A DNA stretch of 31,173 nt from CAADGU01 sp964467705 (GTDB taxonomy: Bacteria; Chloroflexota; Anaerolineae; Promineifilales; Promineifilaceae), in NCBI GenBank assembly GCA_964467705.1, contig CAYXUZ010000061.1, forward strand, positions 1-31,173, given 5' to 3'. Every line of letters starts with the position of its first letter. Position 1 is the stretch's first letter. Position numbers and translations under genes: made by a program. Below are positions 15,425 through 24,132 of this stretch, in pieces. The notes under the pieces were generated by a model. The model did no database searches and was not told the DNA's origin. It worked only from the letters and a program-made list of their open reading frames with translations.

Positions 15425-16228
15425 ATGAGTAACGGAAAGGCGTTGATACCGGTTGAGCAAAAGCAAGTGGAGTTTTATGGTGATACATTGACGGCTATAC
15501 GGGCTGAAGATGGGCAGATTTATGTTTCCATACGGAATATGTGCCAATCTTTAGGCCTGGATGATAACGGCCAGCGGCAGCGTATCCGACGGCACACCGT
15601 CTTGGCAGATGGTTTAATGGTGTGTAATTTGCACACCATTCAGGGGGAGCGTGAAACGTTTGTGTTGCGGATAGATATGGTGCCACTCTGGTTGTCTGGG
15701 TTACGGGTGACGGCCGTCAAAGATGAGGCAAAACCCAAGTTGACCCACTTTCAACGGGAAGCAGCCAAAGTCTTGTGGGAAGCCTTTCAAGAGGGCCGGC
15801 TCACCGCCGAACCAGAGCTGGATGAACTGCTCCAACAAGATACCGACGCGGTGCAGGCGTACAAAATGTTGCAGGCGTTAGTGAAACTGGCCCGTAATCA
15901 AATTTTGTTGGAAGCCCGCCAGGATGTGCAACAGACTGTTTTAGCTGACCATGAGCAGCGGCTGGAAACCATAGAAGCTACCCTCAGCAATCCCGCGCAA
16001 TACATCACCCGTGAGCAGGCCAGCCGCATCTCCCAGGCGGTGCGGGCCATCGGGCATGTGCTGTCGGAACGCAACGGCCGTAGCGAATACGGCGCAGTCT
16101 ATGGTGAACTGTACCGTAACTTTGAAATCTCGGCCTACCGGGAACTACCCGCCCAGAAATATGACGAAGCGATGAAATGGCTCAGCGCCTGGTACCAACG
16201 CCTGACCAACCAGAACATCCCTTTCTAA
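15425..16228 (+). CDS. P22_AR_N / ORF6C-type phage antirepressor-like protein
   Basis: 267 residues. The N-terminal domain (about 14-120) begins FYGDTLTAIRAEDGQIYVSIRNMCQSLGLD and continues QRIRRHTVL...VLRIDMVPLWLSGL, matching P22_AR_N. A helical middle follows (about 125-185, with ETIEATLSN). The C-terminal ORF6C-like domain (about 190-262) reads YITREQASRISQAVRAIG...YGAVYGELYRNFEISAYRELP...KWLSAWY. AAGGAGG lies four bases before the ATG. In phages such proteins relieve repressor control. Here it pairs with the Bro-N protein in a two-gene unit closed by a strong terminator. Function in this host is unknown. Confidence 0.88.
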   Translation: MSNGKALIPVEQKQVEFYGDTLTAIRAEDGQIYVSIRNMCQSLGLDDNGQRQRIRRHTVLADGLMVCNLHTIQGERETFVLRIDMVPLWLSGLRVTAVKDEAKPKLTHFQREAAKVLWEAFQEGRLTAEPELDELLQQDTDAVQAYKMLQALVKLARNQILLEARQDVQQTVLADHEQRLETIEATLSNPAQYITREQASRISQAVRAIGHVLSERNGRSEYGAVYGELYRNFEISAYRELPAQKYDEAMKWLSAWYQRLTNQNIPF

Positions 16229-16236
16229 TTCCAATG

Positions 16237-16272
16237 AAAAACCCCGGTTTTCACAAAAACCGGGGTTTTTTT
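16237..16272 (+). terminator. strong rho-independent terminator between convergent genes
   Basis: Stem AAAAACCCCGGTTTT / AAAACCGGGGTTTTT with a 3-4 base loop and seven T after the stem. It begins eight bases past the antirepressor stop. The A-run on the left lets it act for the minus-strand giant gene as well. Confidence 0.92.
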
Positions 16273-16304
16273 ATTATCCCAATGCTTTCAGAAGAAGATA
16301 ACGA

Positions 16305-19300
16305 TTAAGGCTTGATCACAATTGGCAGGTAGATGAAAAAGCCGGTTTGTTGATTCTGGGTGAAGGTGGCAGTTACGGTTTGGGCCATATCCATTGTCAC
16401 CACACAGTCGCCCATCCCGGTGCAGGCGCCTGACCAGCCGGTGAAGGTGGAGTTAGCGTCGGATACGGCCGTCAACGTGACCACTGTGCCGTAATCAAAT
16501 ACGGCCACGCAGGTAACGCCGCAGTTAATACCGGCTGGATCGCTGGTCACTGTGCCGCTGCCCGTTCCCGCCAGGGCAACGGTTAGCGCGTTCGTCCCAA
16601 GCGTGAAGGTGGCGGTTACGTTACGGGCTGCTTCCATGGTCACCACGCAGTCACCCGTGCCGGTACATGCGCCTGACCAGCCGGTGAAGGTAGAGCCAAT
16701 GTCAGCAGAAGCCGTCAGGGTCACGGCCGTGCCATAGTCATACGTCTCCGCACAGTCCGGCTCACAGTTGATGCCCGCCGGGCTGCTGCTGACCGAACCA
16801 TTACCTGTGCCGTCCAGTGCCACCACCAATTCATGTTGCTCGATCACGAAAGTGGCCGTTACGTTGTGCGCCATCTCCATTGAGACCACACAATCCCCTG
16901 TACCAGAACAGTCGCCTGCCCAGCCGGTGAAGGTGGAACCAATGTCGGCGGAAGCTGTCAGGGTTACGGCCGTGCCGTAGCCATACGTCTCCGCACAGTC
17001 CGGCTCACAATTGATGCCGGTCGGATCGCTGGTCACAGAGCCGCTGCCGTTCCCGTCAAGAGTCACGTTCAGATCATGTTGGTCTAAGGTGAACACGGCC
17101 GTGACACTCCTCGTCATATCCATCGTCACTACACAATCACCCGTGCCGGTGCAATCCCCTGACCAGCCGGTAAAGGTAGAACCTGTTTCCACGGCCGCTG
17201 TGAGAGTCACGACACTGTTGGGGTAGAATGGGGCGGTACAGGTATTGCCACAATCAATCCCGGCGGGATCACTGCTGACGTTCCCGCTGCCTGTGCCAGT
17301 CACGGCCACGTTCAACCATTCCTGTTCCATTTCCACTGCCCCAATGTCACAATGCAGCCCTTGTGGCCGGATAATACCGCGCTGGTCGGCCGTTTCACAG
17401 GTGGCGTCGTCGCCGGCGTCAATGGCCGGTGAGCCGGATTGGAGCATAAACGTCCAGGTCGCACCGCCATTGTTGCCGAGAGGGGCCAGTAAAGGATCAT
17501 CCGTCAAGGTCGCATTACAGGAGCCATCGGTCATCAGATTGTTGATGCTAGCGTTGGNNNNNNNNNNGCTATTATGGCATTGGGCGCCTACGTTGTTGAG
17601 AGCAAAGATGTTGTTGTAAAGCGACATGTTGCCGCCCCAGTTGTGAATCCCTGCGCCAACATTGGCCGTGTTGGTCGCAAAGGTGCTGTTGCTGAGGGTC
17701 ATCGTCCCCCGGTTGTGGATGCCGCCGCCTTCGGTAGCGGAGTTCTCGGCAAAGGTGCTGTTCGCCACGAAAAGATCGTCTCCCGCATCGGAATAGATGC
17801 CGCCGCCCCGGAAAACCGTGTTGCTGTAAAAGGTGCTGTTTTGGACGGACGCCCAGCCGAAGTTGGCGATGGTCCCGTTCTGCGAGCTTTCATTTGCACT
17901 GAAAGTCACAGCGTCCACGGTAAGCGTGCCATTGTTGTAAATCCCGCTGCCGTTTTGGGCGATATTCTCGGTCAAGAGGCTGTTGGTGACGGTGAGCGTG
18001 CCTTGCGAGTGGATGCCACCCCCATCTCCGGCGAAGGCAGCGCCTTTCAGGGTCAGGCTGTCTAACGTTACCTGATAGCCGGAAGGAATGTACACCACAC
18101 GCCCCCCCTCCAGCGCGTCGAGGATGGTGGGGTTGGCGATGGGATCGGGCGCGGCGAGCCAGTTGGTGCTGGTGTAGCCGCCCTGGATGGTCAGGGTTTG
18201 GGAGATGTAGACGGTTTGCGTTTGCCCGCCCTGGAGGTGGGTACCGGCGCAGGTTCCGGCGACTTTGAGGGTATCACCAGGGCTGGCGTTGTTGACGGCA
18301 TTTTGCAATGCACTTTCATCCGCGCTGGCAAAGTCGGTGAGATTATCGCCGGTCGTTTCCACATGGCAGGGCACGGCCGTGACGGTGATGGAGACGGTAG
18401 CGGTATCGGTCAGGATGCCATCCGAGGCGACGTAGGTGAAGGTATCTACTCCCACAAACGAGACCGTAGGGGTGTAGACAAATGAGCCATTGCTATTTAG
18501 GCTGAGCGCACCGTGATTCGGACTTGTATCCAGAATGCTCGTCAGGGTAGTCTCTACGTCTGAATCATTCGCCAGGACCCCATTGTTGATTTCATAATAG
18601 ATCGTGCCATTCCAGTTCCGCAAGTTAATGGAGGAGCCAAAGGGATAGGGATTCCCGGTTCCAGAGGTGTAGGTCAGGTCGGCATTAGCAATGGTAAGGG
18701 GGCTGGCCACATTGGTATAGCGAAAGTTAAAGGCCGTATTGGTGACACTTAGATAAAGGCCATAGAGTTCTCCCGCCGGAATGGCGAGGCCACCCGCACT
18801 GCTGATATCCAGAAACGTGGGATTGTTTTGCCCTTGTGCGTTCACCATAAACATGCCCAGATGGGTCCAGGCGCCTGGGTTTTGTTCTGAACCGGCGTAG
18901 GTTCCTTCTTTGTAATACACCGCAATTTCGATGGAGTCGGTGGTATTGACATTGATATCAAACCCGGTGAGATGAATATCTCTAGGGCCAGCGGTGACAT
19001 TAAACATGTTGCCATCTTGCCCGTTGTTCGAGGCAAACGTTGTCGTCAAACTGTCATCCACATAAGGTGTGGTAAACGGGATTCCCTGGGTGGTAGTATA
19101 GGCATCGTCTACGGCGATGGGAGCATCATTAGCGGCGGTGATGTTCAGCGTGACCAGGGCGTTATCCCCCGCACCCGTGCCAGGAGCGGTGGTTATCATG
19201 CTGGCAATTTCGCTGGCGGGCAAAGACAGGTTGTAAACCCGCACTTCGTCCAGAGAGCCGGTAAAGTTGTCACCGGCGCCGCGCGAACCCAGGGTGAGGG

Positions 19301-22300
19301 CGCCGGTGCCCTGGAAGTCGGCAGAGGCCGTATCGGAAGCGACCATGACGCCATCGCGGTAAATGGCGCGGAAGTTGGTGTCGGCATCATAGGTACAGGC
19401 CCAATGATGCCAGTCCAGATCGGTATAGGCCACGGCCGTGTTCAGGTCGTTGTTCCAGAAGGCGCAGGTAAAGACGTTGGAATCCCGAAACCCGATGTGC
19501 AAGTAGTTGTTGGTGGTGCTGGTAGTGCCTAAACCAACGGCAAAGTCCGAATTTCCGCTCAGGCTGGAGCGTTTGGCCCAGAAGGCGACGGTGAAGGAGT
19601 TGTTCGCCAGGGGGATGGCACCGGCCGCATCTACCCGGTCATCTACTCCGTCGAATTGGAGAGAGGCGGTTGAAGTGGTGTAGGTGATGGGCACATCGGT
19701 AGAGAAAAGCGGCCCGTTGATGAGGTCGCCACTATGTCCATTGCCGCTTTCGTCGGCGGTGGGGTCGGTCTGGTCGTCGAAGGGCCAGTAGGCAATGGTG
19801 GGCAGGGGAAGTCCATCATAGGCTAGATAGGCGAAGGTGTCTGTTCCGTTGTAGTTGGCCGTGGGGGTGTAGACGAAGGCCCCGTCGGTGTTTAAGACCA
19901 CTGTTCCGTGGCTGGGGAGCGCGGAGAGGGCGGCTTCTAATACATCCCCGTTGGGGTCAGTATCGTTGCCCAACACGCCCGGCGCGGCGATGGTCAAGGG
20001 GATGTCTTCGCTGGTGGTGTAGACATCGTTGGCGGCGATAGGTGGGTCATTGGGGAGACAGGAGACGGTGATGCTGGCAGTGCCGGGGTTGGAGTTGGCC
20101 TCTCCATCGTTGGCATAGTAAGTGAAGGTGTCAAGGCCGCAGAAGGTGAGGGTGGGGGTATAGACGAGTGTGCCGTTGCTGTTGAGGGAGAGCACGCCGT
20201 GACTGGGATTGGTATCCAGGACGGCCGTCAGGTCAAGGCTGTCTACATCTGAATCGTTCAGCAAAACCCCAGAATTGATTTCATAATAGATTGTGCCGTT
20301 CCAGATACGCAAATTCGTCGCGCCCCCAAATGGGTAGCTATTTCCGGTGCCAGAGGTGAAGGTCAGGTCGGCATTGCTGTACGTGGCAATTGCCGGTGTA
20401 TTGGTATAGCGAAAGTTAAGGGTGACATTGGTAACACTCAGATAGAGGCCATAGAGTTCTCCCGCCGGGATGGGGATGCCACCCGCACTGCTGATATCCA
20501 GAAACGTGGGATTGTCTTGCCCTTGTGCGTTTACCATAAACATACCCAGATGCGTCCAGGCGCTTGGGTTTTGTTGTGAACCAGCATAGGTTCCTTCTTT
20601 GTAATACACCGCAATTTCGATAGAGCCAGTGGTGTTCACATTGATGTCAAACCCGTTAACAAGAAGATCAGAGGGGCCAGCAGTGAGGTTAAACATATTG
20701 CCATCGTTACCGTTGTCCGAACCAAACAAAGTGGTTAGATCACCCTCAATGATGGATGCGACCAGGGGCGTTCCTCGGGTGGTGGTGTAGGTATCCTCTA
20801 CGGCAATGGGGGCATCGTTGACCGAGGTGATGTTCAGGGTAACAGAGGCGGTATCTCCCCCACCCGTACCAGGGGCGGTGGTCATCATGCTGGCAACTTC
20901 GCTGGCGGGCAAAGATAGGTTATAAATTCGTGTGTCATCCAGCTTGCCTGCGAAATGGTCTCCAGCGCCACGCGAGCCAAGCGTGAGCGTGCCTGTTCCC
21001 TGGAAGTCAGCAGAGGCGGTGTCGGAAGCGACCATAACGCCATCGCGGTAAATGGCGCGGAAGTTGGTGTCGGCATCGTAGGTGCAGGCCCAGTGATGCC
21101 AGTCCAGATCAGTGTAGGCAACGGCCGTGTTCAGGTCGTTATTCCAAAAGGCGCAGGTAAAAATGTTCGTATTGCGGAAGCCGATGTGCAGGGCGTTGTT
21201 GGTCGTGGTACTGGTACCCATCCCCACAGCAAAGTCCGAGTTCCCGCTGAGGCTGGCGCGTTTAGCCCAGAAGGCTACGGTGAAGGAGTTGTTCGCCAGG
21301 GGGATAGTGCCAGCCACATCTACCCGGTCATCTACGCCATCGAATTGGAGAGAGGCGGTCGAACTTGTGTAGGTGATGGGCACATCGGTGGAGAACAGCG
21401 GCCCGTTGATGAGATCGCCACTATGCCCGTTGCCGCTATCGTCGTCGGTGGGGTCGGTCTGGTCTTCAAATGTCCAATGGGCCATGGTGGGCAGGGGCAG
21501 GCCGTCGTAGGCCAGATAGGCGAAGGTGTCTGCTCCGTTGTAGTTGGCCGTAGGCGTGTAGACGAAAGAGCCGTCGGTGTTCAAAAACACTGTCCCATGG
21601 CTGGGGAGCGCGGAGAGGGCGACAGACAACACATCCCCGTCGGGGTCGGTATCATTTCCCAAGACGCCAGGCGCGGGGATGCTCAAGGGAACATCTTCGG
21701 TGGTGGTGTACACGTCGGCGGCAGCTACGGGCGGTTGATAGACTGCGAATTCATACGCGCCAATGTCACAGTTGCTGTTGAACGGCCGTGTTTCCCCCCG
21801 CTGATCGGTCGTAATCGTTGTCCCGCAGTCATTGGCGCCGGAGGGGATATGGTCGAGTGCGGGACTACCGGTTTGCAGGGCGTGGGTGTGGGTGGAGCCG
21901 CTGTTATCCGCCAGTGGGTGGAGGACGGCCGTGAACACTGTCGCGGGCGTTACCGTCAGATCGTTAGCCCCGCTCAGAGTGCAGCCTGTCCCACTGCCCG
22001 TCAGGTTGTAGTCTTGGGAGATGATCGTCCCTTCGCAGTCATTGTCCGTGGGGCTAGTTGTGCCCTTCTGGTTGCCAGCCACAATGCTGCTCTTGAGATT
22101 GAATGTACCACTGTTGCGATAAATGCCGCCGCCGTCACCGGCTGTACTGTTATCACTGTCGCTGGTGTTGTTGGCGACGGTCGTGTAATTTACATTGAAG
22201 TTCCCCCCGTTGGTGTACAGACCACCTCCCCCGCCCGCCGCCGCGTTCCCGCTGACCGTACTGTTGTTTAGCGTCACCGTGCCAATGCTACCCAGGAAGA

Positions 22301-22931
22301 TGCCGCCGGCGTTGCCCGTGGACGTGTTGCCGTTGATGGTGCTGTTATTGAGAGCCACCGTGCCACCGTTCACGGCGATCCCGCCGCCGTTAAGGGAGTT
22401 GGTCTGGTTCTCGCTCACGATCACCCGATTGAGAGTCAAATTCGCCGCACTGTTGTTGATGCCACCACCACTGCCGGAGACGCCGTAGCGGATGATCAGC
22501 CCTTCGAGTGTCACCGCTTCGGTGGGAACGAATAGACTGGCGATGCGGAAAACGCGGTCGGTAGCAACGCCGGCGCTGGCGGCAGCCTGCACAATGGTGC
22601 TGTCTGCTCCGGCGCCGGTGATTGTCAGGTTCTTGTCTATGATTTCAATCCCGGCTTCGGTATAGGTCCCCGCGGCAACGTTGATGGTATCGCCATCCGC
22701 TGCCTGGGAGTTGGCATAGGTGATGGTGGCACAGGGGCTGCCGGTGCAGTCGCCGCTGTCTGTGCCGGTGGTGGCCACGTAACGCACGGCCGTGGGGCTG
22801 TTGGCTCCCTGTAAGTTAACGACCGCACTGGCGGTTTGGGCTGGTCTGGCCGCTGTTGCCCACAAAAGGAAGGCCAGACCGAGGATAAAAGGGTGAAAAG
22901 GAAGTGCTTTTCGGAAAAGAGGTGTGCCCAT
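16305..22931 (-). CDS. giant secreted multidomain protein (beta-helix, cadherin-like, LamG, InlB-like repeats)
   Basis: About 2,208 codons including a 10-N gap (17558-17567), so the exact length and frame there are unproven. An N-terminal signal peptide (hydrophobic ILGLAFLLWATAA) is followed by: a right-handed beta-helix (about 45-395) rich in GGGI and N(S/T)T turns; two tandem units of about 560 residues (about 403-960 and 962-1520); a second beta-helix (about 1520-1870); four 81-residue InlB-type repeats with paired cysteines and FTGWSG(D/A)C (about 1870-2195); and the tail FFIYLPIVIKP. Each 560-residue unit has a tandem-95/cadherin-like domain carrying a LamG lectin domain, then a second cadherin-like domain carrying another beta-rich domain (DGNMFN...IWNGTIYYE). 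AGGAG lies about 11 bases before the ATG. Likely role: surface adhesion or glycan binding; no enzymatic residues recognised. Confidence 0.9.
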   Translation of the reverse strand: MGTPLFRKALPFHPFILGLAFLLWATAARPAQTASAVVNLQGANSPTAVRYVATTGTDSGDCTGSPCATITYANSQAADGDTINVAAGTYTEAGIEIIDKNLTITGAGADSTIVQAAASAGVATDRVFRIASLFVPTEAVTLEGLIIRYGVSGSGGGINNSAANLTLNRVIVSENQTNSLNGGGIAVNGGTVALNNSTINGNTSTGNAGGIFLGSIGTVTLNNSTVSGNAAAGGGGGLYTNGGNFNVNYTTVANNTSDSDNSTAGDGGGIYRNSGTFNLKSSIVAGNQKGTTSPTDNDCEGTIISQDYNLTGSGTGCTLSGANDLTVTPATVFTAVLHPLADNSGSTHTHALQTGSPALDHIPSGANDCGTTITTDQRGETRPFNSNCDIGAYEFAVYQPPVAAADVYTTTEDVPLSIPAPGVLGNDTDPDGDVLSVALSALPSHGTVFLNTDGSFVYTPTANYNGADTFAYLAYDGLPLPTMAHWTFEDQTDPTDDDSGNGHSGDLINGPLFSTDVPITYTSSTASLQFDGVDDRVDVAGTIPLANNSFTVAFWAKRASLSGNSDFAVGMGTSTTTNNALHIGFRNTNIFTCAFWNNDLNTAVAYTDLDWHHWACTYDADTNFRAIYRDGVMVASDTASADFQGTGTLTLGSRGAGDHFAGKLDDTRIYNLSLPASEVASMMTTAPGTGGGDTASVTLNITSVNDAPIAVEDTYTTTRGTPLVASIIEGDLTTLFGSDNGNDGNMFNLTAGPSDLLVNGFDINVNTTGSIEIAVYYKEGTYAGSQQNPSAWTHLGMFMVNAQGQDNPTFLDISSAGGIPIPAGELYGLYLSVTNVTLNFRYTNTPAIATYSNADLTFTSGTGNSYPFGGATNLRIWNGTIYYEINSGVLLNDSDVDSLDLTAVLDTNPSHGVLSLNSNGTLVYTPTLTFCGLDTFTYYANDGEANSNPGTASITVSCLPNDPPIAANDVYTTSEDIPLTIAAPGVLGNDTDPNGDVLEAALSALPSHGTVVLNTDGAFVYTPTANYNGTDTFAYLAYDGLPLPTIAYWPFDDQTDPTADESGNGHSGDLINGPLFSTDVPITYTTSTASLQFDGVDDRVDAAGAIPLANNSFTVAFWAKRSSLSGNSDFAVGLGTTSTTNNYLHIGFRDSNVFTCAFWNNDLNTAVAYTDLDWHHWACTYDADTNFRAIYRDGVMVASDTASADFQGTGALTLGSRGAGDNFTGSLDEVRVYNLSLPASEIASMITTAPGTGAGDNALVTLNITAANDAPIAVDDAYTTTQGIPFTTPYVDDSLTTTFASNNGQDGNMFNVTAGPRDIHLTGFDINVNTTDSIEIAVYYKEGTYAGSEQNPGAWTHLGMFMVNAQGQNNPTFLDISSAGGLAIPAGELYGLYLSVTNTAFNFRYTNVASPLTIANADLTYTSGTGNPYPFGSSINLRNWNGTIYYEINNGVLANDSDVETTLTSILDTSPNHGALSLNSNGSFVYTPTVSFVGVDTFTYVASDGILTDTATVSITVTAVPCHVETTGDNLTDFASADESALQNAVNNASPGDTLKVAGTCAGTHLQGGQTQTVYISQTLTIQGGYTSTNWLAAPDPIANPTILDALEGGRVVYIPSGYQVTLDSLTLKGAAFAGDGGGIHSQGTLTVTNSLLTENIAQNGSGIYNNGTLTVDAVTFSANESSQNGTIANFGWASVQNSTFYSNTVFRGGGIYSDAGDDLFVANSTFAENSATEGGGIHNRGTMTLSNSTFATNTANVGAGIHNWGGNMSLYNNIFALNNVGAQCHNSXXXXNASINNLMTDGSCNATLTDDPLLAPLGNNGGATWTFMLQSGSPAIDAGDDATCETADQRGIIRPQGLHCDIGAVEMEQEWLNVAVTGTGSGNVSSDPAGIDCGNTCTAPFYPNSVVTLTAAVETGSTFTGWSGDCTGTGDCVVTMDMTRSVTAVFTLDQHDLNVTLDGNGSGSVTSDPTGINCEPDCAETYGYGTAVTLTASADIGSTFTGWAGDCSGTGDCVVSMEMAHNVTATFVIEQHELVVALDGTGNGSVSSSPAGINCEPDCAETYDYGTAVTLTASADIGSTFTGWSGACTGTGDCVVTMEAARNVTATFTLGTNALTVALAGTGSGTVTSDPAGINCGVTCVAVFDYGTVVTLTAVSDANSTFTGWSGACTGMGDCVVTMDMAQTVTATFTQNQQTGFFIYLPIVIKP
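16330..17290 (-). repeat. four direct repeats of about 243 bp (InlB-type)
   Basis: The 3' part of the giant gene consists of four copies with a 243-base period, recognisable at DNA level (CCAGCCGGTGAAGGT recurs in each with small changes). They encode the 81-residue Cys-containing repeats. Confidence 0.85.
17558..17567. other. assembly gap (10 N)
   Basis: Ten consecutive N inside the second beta-helix of the giant gene. The frame on both sides is the same only if the gap is really 10 bases; a collapsed repeat or a frameshift here cannot be excluded. Confidence 0.99.
18370..21725 (-). repeat. tandem duplication of a 1.68-kb unit within the giant gene
   Basis: The segments about 20040-21725 and 18370-20045 encode the same domain order with high similarity. 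Many stretches are nearly identical in DNA, such as those around 19600 and 21290 (both contain GTGAAGGAGTTGTTCGCC). This points to a fairly recent duplication. Confidence 0.85.
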
Positions 22932-23145
22932 GATTCTAAGATCTCCTGTACAGTTTGAATGAACGGCAAACGGCCGTATACGAACAGCCTGTCAATGTTA
23001 CGCCCCTGACTTTGCCGCTTCTGTTTTGATAACATCGCTACAATTTCGTTGGGTAAGCTTTAGTGATGATCGTTTTCCACCATCACACACTGGCGCACAT
23101 GATAATGTGGCACAGCCTTACCGCCTATAGCACTATGGTTGTAAG

Positions 23146-23167
23146 GGCGGATTTGATATACTCCGCC
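23146..23167 (+). promoter_or_regulatory. possible extended -10 promoter inside a dyad
   Basis: TGATATACT (-10 TATACT at 23157-23162 with a TGN extension) lies within GGCGGA-N10-TCCGCC (23146-23167), an inverted repeat. It is 50-60 bases before the inositol monophosphatase start. No good -35 is seen. The remainder of the 22932-23217 spacer, which also serves the divergent giant gene, shows nothing I can name. Confidence 0.35.
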
Positions 23168-23217
23168 AGGCCAGGGCTGAAGGGTCTTTGCCTATAACTC
23201 AAAACAGGATGAAGACG

Positions 23218-23997
23218 ATGATATTGCCACAGGTAGCGGACACGGCCGTAGCCATTGCCAGAGAAGTCGGCGCATTGTTACGGGATGGGTTTGGTCGGGA
23301 GAAAGAGATTACGGAGAAGGCCACGGCCGTAGATTGGGTGACGCAATATGATCAACAGGCGGAGGCGTTGATCGTCTCCCGGCTGCGGGCCGCTTATCCT
23401 GACCATACCCTGGTGGGCGAGGAAGGGGGCACCACGGCCGGCAGCAGCCCGTATACGTGGCACATTGACCCGTTGGACGGCACCACCAATTTTGCGCATG
23501 GCTTTCCGGTGTTTTGTGTGTCGCTGGCGCTGGTGGAGGGGGCACGGCCGTTGGTGGGTGTGATTGTTGACCCGATGCGCGAAGAATGTTTTACGGCCGT
23601 TGCCGGACAAGGCGCGTGGCTAAACGGGCGGCGACTGCATGTCAGCCAGGCCGAAATCCTGCTGCGCAGCCTGCTGGCCACCGGTTTCCCCTATGACCGG
23701 CACACCAGCGACCTGGATAACGTGGCCCAACTGACCCGTTTCCTCAAACGGGCGCATGGCATCCGCCGCGCTGGGGCGGCCGCACTGGACATGGCCTATG
23801 TGGCTGCCGGGCGGCTGGATGGGTATTGGGAGTACAAATTAAAAAGCTATGATGTGGCGGCGGGCGTGTTGCTGGTGCAGGAAGCGGGCGGGCAGGTAAC
23901 GGAGATGGACGGCCGTCCCGTACAAATTGCCCCGGAAATGGCGGTGGTGGCCAGTAACGGCCGTATTCATGCGGAGATGTTGGCGGTATTAAGATGA
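23218..23997 (+). CDS. inositol monophosphatase family protein (SuhB-like)
   Basis: Mg-dependent phosphatase, 259 residues from the ATG at 23218, preceded by AGGA at eight bases. In-frame starts at 23209 (ATG) and 23188 (TTG) are possible but add residues not usual in the family. Metal-site motifs are present: VGEEGG, the signature DPLDGTTNF with IDPLDG aspartates, and the late aspartate in LKSYDVAAGVLLVQEAGG (family usually LKPWD; here Ser-Tyr replace Pro-Trp). Known activities in the family include myo-inositol-1-phosphate, NADP and fructose-1,6-bisphosphate hydrolysis; which applies is unknown. The gene contains six copies of the octamer ACGGCCGT. Its stop codon lies in the first word of an intergenic array. 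Confidence 0.92.
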   Translation: MILPQVADTAVAIAREVGALLRDGFGREKEITEKATAVDWVTQYDQQAEALIVSRLRAAYPDHTLVGEEGGTTAGSSPYTWHIDPLDGTTNFAHGFPVFCVSLALVEGARPLVGVIVDPMREECFTAVAGQGAWLNGRRLHVSQAEILLRSLLATGFPYDRHTSDLDNVAQLTRFLKRAHGIRRAGAAALDMAYVAAGRLDGYWEYKLKSYDVAAGVLLVQEAGGQVTEMDGRPVQIAPEMAVVASNGRIHAEMLAVLR

Positions 23998-24122
23998 CAA
24001 GGTGACAGGGTGAGGGGATGAAGGGGTGAGACTCTATCATATACTGGCAACGGTCATGATCTGACATTGTTCGATTGCAGCAATCAGAGTCACCTTGTCA
24101 GATGTCACCTTGTCACCTTTTC
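23993..24122. repeat. octamer-phased array with separated inverted arms
   Basis: Left arm (23993-24032): GATGACAA, GGTGACAG, GGTGAGGG, GATGAAGG, GGTGAGAC. Right arm (24089-24119): GTCACCTT, GTCAGAT, GTCACCTT, GTCACCTT. The right words are the inverse of the left (GGTGAC / GTCACC), with about 56 bases between. The left arm contains the stop of the inositol monophosphatase gene; the right arm ends 13 bases before the AMMECR1 stop. Confidence 0.75.
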
Positions 24123-24132
24123 AGGAATAATC

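Noticed and set aside
20955..22271. 438-residue open frame on the + strand
   Set aside because: It is the antisense of the duplicated units of the giant gene. Its length follows from repeat composition; it has no ribosome site and no recognisable domain.
22637..23035. 132-residue minus-strand frame overlapping the giant gene's start
   Set aside because: Shifted frame of the giant gene, whose signal peptide and ribosome site define the real reading.
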